Part shown: positions 14,423 to 21,566 of the stretch, piece by piece
Position numbering within the stretch: the first letter of the stretch is position 1
Layout of the letters: every line of letters starts with the position of its first letter
Assembly (NCBI GenBank): GCA_964393535.1
Contig: CAYMUC010000047.1
Span: 1-22,464, forward strand
Length of the DNA stretch: 22,464 nucleotides
Direction: 5' to 3'
Source: CAYMUC01 sp964393535
GTDB lineage: Bacteria > Actinomycetota > Acidimicrobiia > Acidimicrobiales > Ilumatobacteraceae
Made by a program: the position numbers and the translations under genes
Notes under the pieces: generated by a model
Databases searched by the model: none
Told to the model about the DNA's origin: nothing
What the model saw: the letters and a program-made list of their open reading frames with translations, nothing else

Positions 14423-14680
14423 TCAGTCGTCGACGAAATCGACATCGACCTCGACGTCGTCACGCACCGCTGCAGCGCGCACCAGGGTGCGAATGCTCTG
14501 TGCGGTGCGGCCACGACGTCCGATGACCCGTCCGAGGTCTCCGGGACCGACGCGAACTTCGAAACGGACCTTGCCACGATCGTCGTCACCGACTTCCACG
14601 CGCACAGCCTCGGGGTCGTCGACGATGGAGCGAACGACGTGCTCGAGCACGGCCAAGGCGGTGGGCGGCGCAGCAGTCAT
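14423..14680 (-). CDS. khpA: KH-domain RNA-binding protein KhpA (UPF0109)
   Basis: This small single-KH-domain RNA-binding protein has 85 predicted residues. The KH signature GDLGRVIGRRGRTAQSIR contains the GRRG loop at residues 54-57, which contacts single-stranded RNA. KhpA proteins can pair with KhpB and bind many RNAs, affecting cell envelope growth in Gram-positive bacteria. The ATG at 14680 begins two bases after the rpsP stop; no Shine-Dalgarno sequence is visible, so translation is probably coupled to rpsP. A longer frame upstream overlaps rpsP and lacks family similarity. Placement between rpsP and rimM is the usual one. Confidence 0.95.
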   Translation of the reverse strand: MTAAPPTALAVLEHVVRSIVDDPEAVRVEVGDDDRGKVRFEVRVGPGDLGRVIGRRGRTAQSIRTLVRAAAVRDDVEVDVDFVDD

Positions 14681-14682
14681 GA

Positions 14683-14940
14683 TCAGGAGGTGAACTGCGC
14701 CCAGGCGCCCGAGGCCTCGAGCAGTTTGCGGACTCGCTCGGTGGGCTGCGCACCCTGGCGCAGCCACTTCACGGCCTTGTCGTTGTCGACGCTGATCACC
14801 GACGGCTCGGTACGCGGGTTGTAGTGCCCGACGATTTCGAGGAACCGACCGTCGCGGGGTGAACGGCTGTCCGCCGCCACAATGCGGTACGTCGGCTGCT
14901 TGGTCTTACCGACCCGGGTGAGTCGCAGCTTCACGGCCAT
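14683..14940 (-). CDS. rpsP: 30S ribosomal protein S16
   Basis: S16 is an early-binding 30S protein. The predicted 85 residues match the family from MAVKLRLTRVGKTKQPTYRI through DSRSPRDGRFLEIVGHYNP to the C-terminal QGAQPTERVRKLLEASG. The ATG at 14940 lies 42 bases after the ffh stop. A GAGGAG sequence sits 12 bases upstream, slightly far for a Shine-Dalgarno site but the only candidate. No promoter-like box was found in the 42 bases, so it is probably read from the ffh transcript. Confidence 0.97.
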   Translation of the reverse strand: MAVKLRLTRVGKTKQPTYRIVAADSRSPRDGRFLEIVGHYNPRTEPSVISVDNDKAVKWLRQGAQPTERVRKLLEASGAWAQFTS

Positions 14941-14982
14941 GCGGGGTTCTGACTCCTCAAACGTCGAACGGACCCGGTGAGG

Positions 14983-16416
14983 TTAGCGGCGAGGAAGGCC
15001 GTCACCCAACCCTGGCAGCCCACCCATGAACCGGGGGTCGATACCCGAGGGCAGCCCAGCGGGCTTACCCGAGTTGGGACGACCCTTGTCCTTCTTTCGG
15101 TTCTTGTCTTTCTTGGCCGCTCGCCCCATCCCCGGGACGGCACCCATCCGCTTCATCATCTTCTGCATCTCGGAGAACTGCTTGATGAGCCGGTTCACCT
15201 CGGGAACCGAGGTTCCCGAACCGAGGGCGATGCGTTGGCGACGGCTTCCGTTGATGATCTCGGGGCGGCGACGCTCCTCGGGCGTCATGGAACGAATGAT
15301 CGCCTCGACGGGCTTCAACTCGTCGTCACCGATCTGGGCGCCCTTCAACTCTTTGGGAAGCCCGGGCATCATGCCCAACAGGTTCGACAGTGGCCCCATC
15401 TTCTTCAACTGCTGCATCTGGTCGAGGAAGTCGTCGAAGGTGAACTGACCCTCGAGCAGTTTGGCCGCCGCCTCTTCGGCCTCGTGCTGTTCGTAGACCG
15501 CCTCGGCCTGCTCGATGAGGGTCAGCATGTCGCCCATGCCCAGGATGCGACCCGCCATACGGTCGGGGTGGAACTGTTCGAAGGCGTCGAGTTTCTCGCC
15601 GGTGGAGGCGAAAGCGATGGGCCGGCCGATGACTTCCTTGACCGACAGTGCAGCGCCACCACGCGCATCGCCATCGAGTTTGGAGAGGATGACCCCGTCG
15701 ATCTCGAGGACCTCGTGGAAGGCCTCGGCCACACCCACGGCGTCCTGACCCGTCATGGCGTCCACCACGAGGAACGTGTAGTGCGGCTCGACGGACTGCG
15801 AGATGCGCCGCACCTGGTCCATCATCTCTCCATCGATGGCGAGACGGCCGGCGGTGTCGACGATGAGGACATCGCGACCCAGTCGGCGGGCCTCGGCCAG
15901 GCCACGTGCGGCTGTGGCCACCGGATCACCCGGTTCCGAGAACACGGGTACGTCGATCTGCCGTCCCAACGTGCGCAACTGCTCCACTGCGGCGGGACGC
16001 TGGAGGTCGGCGCCAACCAGCAAGGGCTGACGACCCTGCGCCTTGAACCAGCGAGCCAACTTGGCGGAGTTCGTCGTCTTGCCGGAGCCCTGAAGACCGG
16101 CCATGAGAATGACCGTGGGAGGCCGGGAGGCAAAGGTGATCTTCAGCGTGTCGCCACCGAGGATGGCGATGAGTTCCTGGTGAACCGCCTTGACGACCTG
16201 CTGACCAGGATCGAGAGCCTTGGACAGTTCCGTGCCCACGAGGCGCTCGCGCAGACGAGCCACCACCGAACGCACCACACCCACATTGACGTCGGCGTCG
16301 AGCAGGGCGGTACGAATGTCGCGCAGCACCTCCTCGACGTCGGCCTCGGTGAGGCGACCACGACGACGGAGGCGGGTGAGGATGCCGTCCAGACGGCCGG
16401 AAAGGGACTCGAACAT
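14983..16416 (-). CDS. ffh: Signal recognition particle protein Ffh (SRP54)
   Basis: Ffh is the GTPase that, with 4.5S RNA, binds signal sequences on nascent chains and targets them to FtsY and the Sec translocon. The predicted 477 residues comprise an N-domain (about 1-90), and a G-domain with P-loop GLQGSGKTT (107-115), ADLQRPAAVEQL, VDTAGRL and SKLDGDARGG. A methionine-rich M-domain follows (MQQLKKMGPLSNLLGMMPG, later MQKMMKRMGAVPGMG), with a basic Lys/Arg-rich tail. The ATG at 16416 lies 12 bases after the thioredoxin-like gene; TAGCCT sits nine bases upstream and partly overlaps that gene's stop codon, so an internal promoter is possible. The ffs RNA gene is not in the window. Confidence 0.97.
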   Translation of the reverse strand: MFESLSGRLDGILTRLRRRGRLTEADVEEVLRDIRTALLDADVNVGVVRSVVARLRERLVGTELSKALDPGQQVVKAVHQELIAILGGDTLKITFASRPPTVILMAGLQGSGKTTNSAKLARWFKAQGRQPLLVGADLQRPAAVEQLRTLGRQIDVPVFSEPGDPVATAARGLAEARRLGRDVLIVDTAGRLAIDGEMMDQVRRISQSVEPHYTFLVVDAMTGQDAVGVAEAFHEVLEIDGVILSKLDGDARGGAALSVKEVIGRPIAFASTGEKLDAFEQFHPDRMAGRILGMGDMLTLIEQAEAVYEQHEAEEAAAKLLEGQFTFDDFLDQMQQLKKMGPLSNLLGMMPGLPKELKGAQIGDDELKPVEAIIRSMTPEERRRPEIINGSRRQRIALGSGTSVPEVNRLIKQFSEMQKMMKRMGAVPGMGRAAKKDKNRKKDKGRPNSGKPAGLPSGIDPRFMGGLPGLGDGLPRR

Positions 16417-16428
16417 GCGGGTCGGAGG

Positions 16429-16869
16429 CTAGCGGTCGGTGTCACGCACCCGGGCCACGGCCGCCCACAGGTCGGTGGCGGTCATGGGCCCCAGGAAGTG
16501 CTCGCGCACGACGCCGTCAGCGTCGACGACAAGAGTGAGGGGCACCGAGTCGATGCGGTAGCGCTGATGCAGTGGACGCTGCGACGCGTAGTCGATGTCG
16601 ACCACCGCCACTTCTGAACTGGCCATGACCCGCACCTTGGACCACACATCCCGGCAGGCGTTGCAGGTGGACGACGAGAACACCGCCACCATCCACGGCG
16701 CGCTGGCAGCAGTGGGGTCGAGGGCTGTGAACTCGTGGCGGTCCAGCTGCGTGGGCACGTGCCGAGCCGGCTGGGTCGGGATGTCGGGACGCCTGCGTCG
16801 CATGACCAGGGCCACCAGCACCGCCACCACGGCGATGCCGCCCGCCAAGAGGGCCTGCACCAGGCTCAC
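16429..16869 (-). CDS. Membrane-anchored thioredoxin-fold protein with CNAC active site
   Basis: The predicted 146 residues comprise one N-terminal hydrophobic helix (about 4-23), the basic stretch RRRRPD, and a thioredoxin-like domain. The active site is FSSSTCNACRDVW with C69 and C72. A cis-proline candidate is P110 in IDSVPLTLVVD, and the final helix is DLWAAVARVRD. It is probably a thiol-disulfide reductase or oxidase. The arginines right after the helix favour a cytoplasmic catalytic domain by the positive-inside rule, although related anchored thioredoxins are usually outside; topology is unresolved. The GTG start at 16869 overlaps the stop of the DUF5719 gene in GTGA, so the two are translationally coupled. 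It ends 12 bases before ffh. The partner protein is unknown. Confidence 0.85.
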   Translation of the reverse strand: MSLVQALLAGGIAVVAVLVALVMRRRRPDIPTQPARHVPTQLDRHEFTALDPTAASAPWMVAVFSSSTCNACRDVWSKVRVMASSEVAVVDIDYASQRPLHQRYRIDSVPLTLVVDADGVVREHFLGPMTATDLWAAVARVRDTDR

Positions 16870-18287
16870 GCCGGCACCGCCAAGGACGTCGAACGACCTT
16901 CACTCTCGGGACGACGCACCAGCACCCGGGTCACCACCACCTCCACCTCGGCCTCCACCACCAAGGGTCGACCTATGGCCACCGTAGGGAGATCCACGCT
17001 CAGGACACCACTCGCGGGCAGGACCAATTGGTCGAGATCGGGTAGGGGCACCGCCCCGCCGGGTCCGAGATCGGCGATGGACACCTTCGCCTCCACTCCC
17101 GTCGTGTTGACCACCATGAGCGCACCGGGCGTGGGCTGATCGACACCTACCGGCACGTACCAACGCTGTGATGGCGAGGCGCTGTGGACGCCCATGACCA
17201 CCGACGTCACCACGAAGTCACCAGCGGGTCGAGTGAGGACCTGTTCCACCACCAGCGACGGTTCACCCAGCGACGAGACCAAGAGACCGTGGCGTCCGTC
17301 CGGCAGGACCTCGAGACCGCTCAGATCCAGCGTGGCCAGACCGCCCGCTGGGACGCGCACTTGCAGTGGCTCGGAGGGACTCTGATCGAGGGGAACGCCC
17401 AGCGGCACCACGTCGGCCACCACCTCGGCATCGGTGGGGTTGAACATGGACAGACTCTGCACGACCCCGGGGCCGATCTCACCGTCGGCGAACCACCACT
17501 GATCGTCAGGTGCTGGTGCACCCAAAGCCAGCGTGAAACCGAGTCGCCCGCCACCGAGGTAGTGCTGAGCGCGCCCGGCCACGAACTGGCCGGCTGTGGC
17601 TCGCAGCGACACGGCCACGGCCGGCTCGTCGGGTGCGTACTCGTCACCCAGACGCACCACCGTGGTGGATCGAGGCGGAAGAACCAACCCCTGCAACGCC
17701 TGAGGCGACCGGGGTCCCGACTGCGTCACGAAGCGCATGTCGACCACGGCCACACCGGGGAAGGGATTGGTGAGGATGAGTTCCTCGAGAGTGCCCTGCG
17801 CCGTACTGCCGTCGGCGAAGTACCAGGTTGGCGACGTCTCGGTGGCGCAGGGGGCCACGGCGTCACCCACCGGATGCCGCGCCCGTTGCTCCACGACGGC
17901 GACGCCGTCGAACACCTCCACCAGCACCCCGGCGAACCGGGCAGTCGCCAGGGCTGCGATATCGACGACGGCTCGCTCACCCGGCGCCACCTCGACATCG
18001 ACGGGTGCGGGACTGTCGGCTCCCAACAACACCGTCACCTGAGCCCGCAACGGTGAGGTAGCCGTGTTGAGGATGATGACGTCACCGCCGGACCCCTCGC
18101 CACCGTTGATCGGCAATCCCGGGCACACCCAGCGATACGACAGGGCTTGGTCGGTGGGTACCGACGGGGTGCGCGGTGGCGGTAACTCGGCGAACGTGAC
18201 GGGTGGAGCCTCTGCCGGGCGTGTGGCGAGCACACCGACCGCCGCCAGAAGCAACACCGCCGACACCGACGCCAGACGGCGAATCAC
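16866..18287 (-). CDS. Secreted DUF5719-type protein built of four tandem beta repeats
   Basis: The predicted 473 residues begin with a signal peptide or anchor (IRRLASVSAVLLLAAVGVLA). Four similar modules of about 100-110 residues start at W53, W155, W264 and W376. Each opens with an aromatic-x-x-x-G motif (WVCPG, WYFADG, WWFADG, WYVPVG), has a hydrophobic strand ending in Asn (N74, N174, N283, N394), and a 'P-x-x-x-x-x-x-(V/L)-(D/R)-(I/L)' strand (VAPGERAVVDI, VLPPRSTTVVRL, RVPAGGLATLDL, VLPASGVLSVDL). Three or four close with a VVEQ-type strand. The gene has the look and neighbourhood of actinobacterial DUF5719 genes, which commonly follow a large glycosyltransferase. Only two cysteines (C55, C147) are present after the signal. 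The GTG at 18287 overlaps the glycosyltransferase stop (GTGA). Function unknown; probably an envelope protein. Confidence 0.85.
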   Translation of the reverse strand: MIRRLASVSAVLLLAAVGVLATRPAEAPPVTFAELPPPRTPSVPTDQALSYRWVCPGLPINGGEGSGGDVIILNTATSPLRAQVTVLLGADSPAPVDVEVAPGERAVVDIAALATARFAGVLVEVFDGVAVVEQRARHPVGDAVAPCATETSPTWYFADGSTAQGTLEELILTNPFPGVAVVDMRFVTQSGPRSPQALQGLVLPPRSTTVVRLGDEYAPDEPAVAVSLRATAGQFVAGRAQHYLGGGRLGFTLALGAPAPDDQWWFADGEIGPGVVQSLSMFNPTDAEVVADVVPLGVPLDQSPSEPLQVRVPAGGLATLDLSGLEVLPDGRHGLLVSSLGEPSLVVEQVLTRPAGDFVVTSVVMGVHSASPSQRWYVPVGVDQPTPGALMVVNTTGVEAKVSIADLGPGGAVPLPDLDQLVLPASGVLSVDLPTVAIGRPLVVEAEVEVVVTRVLVRRPESEGRSTSLAVPA

Positions 18288-21200
18288 GACACACTCCGAC
18301 GGCGACGCCGCACACCCGAAGCCACCACGGCCAGCAACGTCCACACCACGCCCTGCAGTGCCAACGCAGCCCACCTCAGGGGATCCGACGGTGCGACCAA
18401 CTCGATGGTGGTCTGGGGGGCGTCGGGAAGGTCCCAGGCCGTCACCATGCCGAACGAGGTGCGCGGGGTCACCTCGACGCCATTCACCTCCAGGCTCCAG
18501 CCTGCGGCGCGAGGAACGCCCAGATGCATCACCGACGACGCCGTGTCGGGAATCGTCCAAGTGTCGGAACCGGCGGGCATGGCGAGGTGGTCCGTGAGAT
18601 CGGCCTCGACCAGGGCGTCCTGACCGGCCTGCTCGGATGCCTCGGCAGCCGCACCCCTCAGCAACGCACGGGTGGGAATCCACGCCGTGTTCTCGAAGAT
18701 GACCAACTCCGATGTACCCGACCGCCGACGCAGATCGAGTTGCGAACCCAGGCGCTCCAGCAGGCCCGTGGGCACGGGGATCGGCTCATCGGGAGTGGAT
18801 GCCACCCCGTCGATGATGGGAACCACGATGAAACGGATTCCCAGTGGCGCCAACAGCCGACCCAGACGAGGTGTGCTGTCCTGGGCCATCGCCTCGAACG
18901 CTGCGCTGACGGCGCGCACGGCGGCGTTGGGCGTCGGGACCACCTGGGCAGTGGTGGCGGTGAGTGGCCCGTCGTCGACGACGGCCACACCGACTCCGTC
19001 AGCCATGACTCGCGATCGCAGCGGGAGTACCCGTTGATCGCCCACGAACACCACGCGATGGTCGTCGTCTGAGGGCAATTGTTGCAGCAGGACCGACAGC
19101 GACGTGCCAGGCTGGTCCCACCGGCCGTCGACGGCACCCACCGCTGGTGAGAGCGCTGCGACCACCACAGTCAGGGCCGAGACGAGGCCGAGCGGCTGTC
19201 GCCAGCCGACGGTTCGCGTGACCACGTCGTCTCGCCAGGCAGCGGCCAGGGTTCCCACGGCGAGGGCCGCACCCACGGAGGCGGGTGCCATCCACCACCA
19301 CACGTCGCCGAGTTCCCACGTCACCATGCGCCGGTCGATGAGCACGACCACGAGGCCGAAGCCTCCGACCAAGGCCACGGAGCGTTGCCCCCACACCGAC
19401 CAGTGGCCACGCGTGAGCAACCCCACCGCCACCGTTGGCACGAGAACCAGTGCCGAGAGTGCCGCCAAGGCAGTGCCGCTCCTGCCCCACTGCACCAGTT
19501 GCCACCAACCCAGGTTCGCCTCACCCGGTCCCATGAGGCGCGTCCAACCCTCGTCGGAGAGGAAGGTCCACGACCAGGGCAGATGCACCACGGCGGCACC
19601 CAGAGCACCCACGATGGCGAGCCACCAGCCGCGCCAGGCCGACCTGAGTCCGGCTCGAAAGCCCTGGGCGTGCCCCATGAGCGTGCCCATGCCCAGGACC
19701 AACCCCAGCACTGGCACCAGCACGACCGCAGCAGGAACGAATGCTCCCACCAGCGCCACCGACAGCACCATGGACGCCAGGCGTCGACGCTGTAAACCTG
19801 ACGGCTCGTCGCTGGCTGCGGTCACTGCATCGACCCACCACGGCGTGGCCGCCCACAGCAACAATGCCGACCATCTCCCCGTCGCCAGAGCGCCCACGGC
19901 GAAGGGCACCACAACACCCCCGAGCAAGCAGGCGCGTCGGCCGGCCTGCGCTCCGAGGCGAACTCCCACTCGCCACAGACCTGCCAGACCCACCCCGAGA
20001 AGTCCCACCGTGGTCAGCGTGTGCAGCAACGCCATACGGGCACCCACAGCGGCACCCCCCAACCCCACCAGCGCCCAGGCCGTCGGGGCCGCTTCGTTTC
20101 CCCCGAGACCCTGCCCCCACCACGACGACGTGAACGCTTCGAGCAAGCTGCGCGGCGAGGCCGGGAACGGCAGCATCTCGCCCACGGGTGCCACCCCGTC
20201 CAGGACCAGGCGACGACTCCCCACGAGGACGAACAGAGCCGCCAGGCCCAAGGTCGCCAGGTTCACGGTGTCGTGGCGTCGACCCCTCTGCTCCGTAGCC
20301 ACCTGCCGAGCTCGGCGGTACCGCTGAAGCCGAGCACTCCCCCGCATCTGGAGGTAGGCGACCTCGTTCTCGGGCACCTGACGCAGAGGGCGAATACGGC
20401 GACGGCGAGCCACGACTCGGGGTAGGCGCGGCACCAATCCAGCTACGGCCAGGAGCATGGACCACGACTCACGCGCCCGGCGGGTGACCACACCAGCCGC
20501 CAACTCGGCCAAGGTCACCACCACGAGTCGAAGCACCACAGCGGGCAGACGGCGCGCCCCCGTGAGCGTGGCGACGCTCCAAGCCCGGTGGCGAGCCATG
20601 GCCGCACGGTGATCGAGGTCGGGACGGCGCTCGGGGAGTCGCCCGCGATGCCGGGCACTGGCCGAGGGCACCAGCAGCACGCGAGCGCCGGTGAGATGAG
20701 CACGCCAACACAGGTCGACATCGTCGCCATGGAAGTCGATGGTCTCGTCGAAGCGCAGCAGTCTCAGCAGGTCGGCCCGCACCAACAGACAGGCCGATGG
20801 CAGGGCGAACATGTCGCGCACGGCGTCATGCTGTTCCTGGTCCAATTCGCCCGGTTCCACCAAAGGGTCGATCTCTCCGATGCGATCCACCCCCAGACCG
20901 ACCCGGTGCAGCCGGCGCGGATCGTCCCACTCGAGCAACTTTGGCCCCACGATGCCGGCGTTCGAGCGGTACAACTCCTCGACCAACCGACTGACGGCAT
21001 CAGAGGCCATCGCCACGTCGTCATGCAGGAGAAGGAAGAACCCCCGGTCACCCTCCACCAGGTCCAATGCGGTGTTGCAGGCAGCACCCCAGCCAGGGTT
21101 CCCTCCCAGGCTGCGCACCACTGCGCGCGGACACAAGCGGGTGGCCCGCTCGCGCACGTCGAGCAGTGAGGCGTCTCCCTCCGTCACCAGCAGAAGAGTC

Positions 21201-21319
21201 CGCATATCGGGATAGTCCTGGCTCGCCAGCGCGGCCAAGGCCTCGTCGAGGAGCGCGTCGGGGCGGTGGATCACCATCACGGCCACCACGGGCGGGGCTG
21301 TCGCTTCGAGGCGTTCCAC
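18284..21319 (-). CDS. Large membrane glycosyltransferase with GT2 catalytic domain and polytopic C-terminal region
   Basis: The predicted 1011 residues start with a cytoplasmic GT-A domain (1-240). Its landmarks are the substrate-pocket motif NPGWGAACNTAL (74-85), the DxD-like LLHDDV (97-102) for sugar-nucleotide and metal binding, and HGDDVDLCWRAH (197-208), the acceptor-side catalytic motif. From about 260 to 700 there are roughly ten or more membrane helices. An extracytoplasmic domain covers about 720-970, and a final helix is followed by RRRRRS. The size and layout match actinobacterial GT2 proteins placed next to DUF5719, thought to build cell-envelope glycans; donor and acceptor are unknown. 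The start is GTG at 21319, without a ribosome binding site, with TAGCCT nine bases upstream. It heads the long minus-strand gene run. Confidence 0.9.
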   Translation of the reverse strand: MERLEATAPPVVAVMVIHRPDALLDEALAALASQDYPDMRTLLLVTEGDASLLDVRERATRLCPRAVVRSLGGNPGWGAACNTALDLVEGDRGFFLLLHDDVAMASDAVSRLVEELYRSNAGIVGPKLLEWDDPRRLHRVGLGVDRIGEIDPLVEPGELDQEQHDAVRDMFALPSACLLVRADLLRLLRFDETIDFHGDDVDLCWRAHLTGARVLLVPSASARHRGRLPERRPDLDHRAAMARHRAWSVATLTGARRLPAVVLRLVVVTLAELAAGVVTRRARESWSMLLAVAGLVPRLPRVVARRRRIRPLRQVPENEVAYLQMRGSARLQRYRRARQVATEQRGRRHDTVNLATLGLAALFVLVGSRRLVLDGVAPVGEMLPFPASPRSLLEAFTSSWWGQGLGGNEAAPTAWALVGLGGAAVGARMALLHTLTTVGLLGVGLAGLWRVGVRLGAQAGRRACLLGGVVVPFAVGALATGRWSALLLWAATPWWVDAVTAASDEPSGLQRRRLASMVLSVALVGAFVPAAVVLVPVLGLVLGMGTLMGHAQGFRAGLRSAWRGWWLAIVGALGAAVVHLPWSWTFLSDEGWTRLMGPGEANLGWWQLVQWGRSGTALAALSALVLVPTVAVGLLTRGHWSVWGQRSVALVGGFGLVVVLIDRRMVTWELGDVWWWMAPASVGAALAVGTLAAAWRDDVVTRTVGWRQPLGLVSALTVVVAALSPAVGAVDGRWDQPGTSLSVLLQQLPSDDDHRVVFVGDQRVLPLRSRVMADGVGVAVVDDGPLTATTAQVVPTPNAAVRAVSAAFEAMAQDSTPRLGRLLAPLGIRFIVVPIIDGVASTPDEPIPVPTGLLERLGSQLDLRRRSGTSELVIFENTAWIPTRALLRGAAAEASEQAGQDALVEADLTDHLAMPAGSDTWTIPDTASSVMHLGVPRAAGWSLEVNGVEVTPRTSFGMVTAWDLPDAPQTTIELVAPSDPLRWAALALQGVVWTLLAVVASGVRRRRRSVS

Positions 21320-21328
21320 GATCGGGCG

Positions 21329-21383
21329 AGGCTACCCGTCGACACCCTCGTGTACGAGAGCAGCGTGATCTGCCCACTAGCCT
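21329..21383. promoter_or_regulatory. Divergent putative promoters with a central inverted repeat
   Basis: The 70-base space between the glycosyltransferase and the 58-residue gene holds the same box twice. TAGCCT on the minus strand (21329-21334) is nine bases before the glycosyltransferase GTG. TAGCCT on the plus strand (21378-21383) is six bases before the GTG at 21390. Between them, CTCGTGTACGAG (21347-21358) is an inverted repeat (five paired bases around GT) covering the expected upstream promoter region of both. It could be an operator, but a half-site of five bases is weak evidence. Confidence 0.4.
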
Positions 21384-21389
21384 GACGGC

Positions 21390-21566
21390 GTGATTCCGGG
21401 TATCGACCTCACCTCGGTGTGCCTTCCCACACCTGCTCGAGTGCGGGAGCATCTGGCCGACATCGCCTATACCTCCATCGGGCTCGGCCTGTTGACCTTC
21501 CAGCGAGCCCAGGTCCGGCGCCGAGAAGTCACGCGCTACGTCGAACGTGCGGTGGGGCGACGCTGA
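21390..21566 (+). CDS. Small protein of 58 residues, unknown function
   Basis: The product begins MIPGIDLTSVCLPTPARVRE and has a moderately hydrophobic centre (ADIAYTSIGLGLLTFQ), followed by a very basic tail (RAQVRRREVTRYVERAVGRR). A short membrane-associated or amphipathic helix with a basic cytoplasmic tail is plausible. I do not recognise the family. Support for a real gene: GTG at 21390 lies six bases after a TAGCCT box like the one before the divergent glycosyltransferase, and its stop coincides with the beginning of the flippase frame (CTGA). It would be co-expressed with the flippase. Confidence 0.6.
   Translation: MIPGIDLTSVCLPTPARVREHLADIAYTSIGLGLLTFQRAQVRRREVTRYVERAVGRR

Noticed and set aside
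14681..14694. On the minus strand, TTCACCTCCTGATC at the end of rpsP resembles the 3' end of 16S rRNA (anti-Shine-Dalgarno)
   Set aside because: It encodes the final residues and stop of S16 (Phe-Thr-Ser-stop). A chance match to a short motif is the simplest explanation.
14977..16617. Open frame of more than 500 codons antisense to ffh
   Set aside because: It mirrors ffh, is His/Gly/Asp-rich without recognisable domains, and has no start signals.
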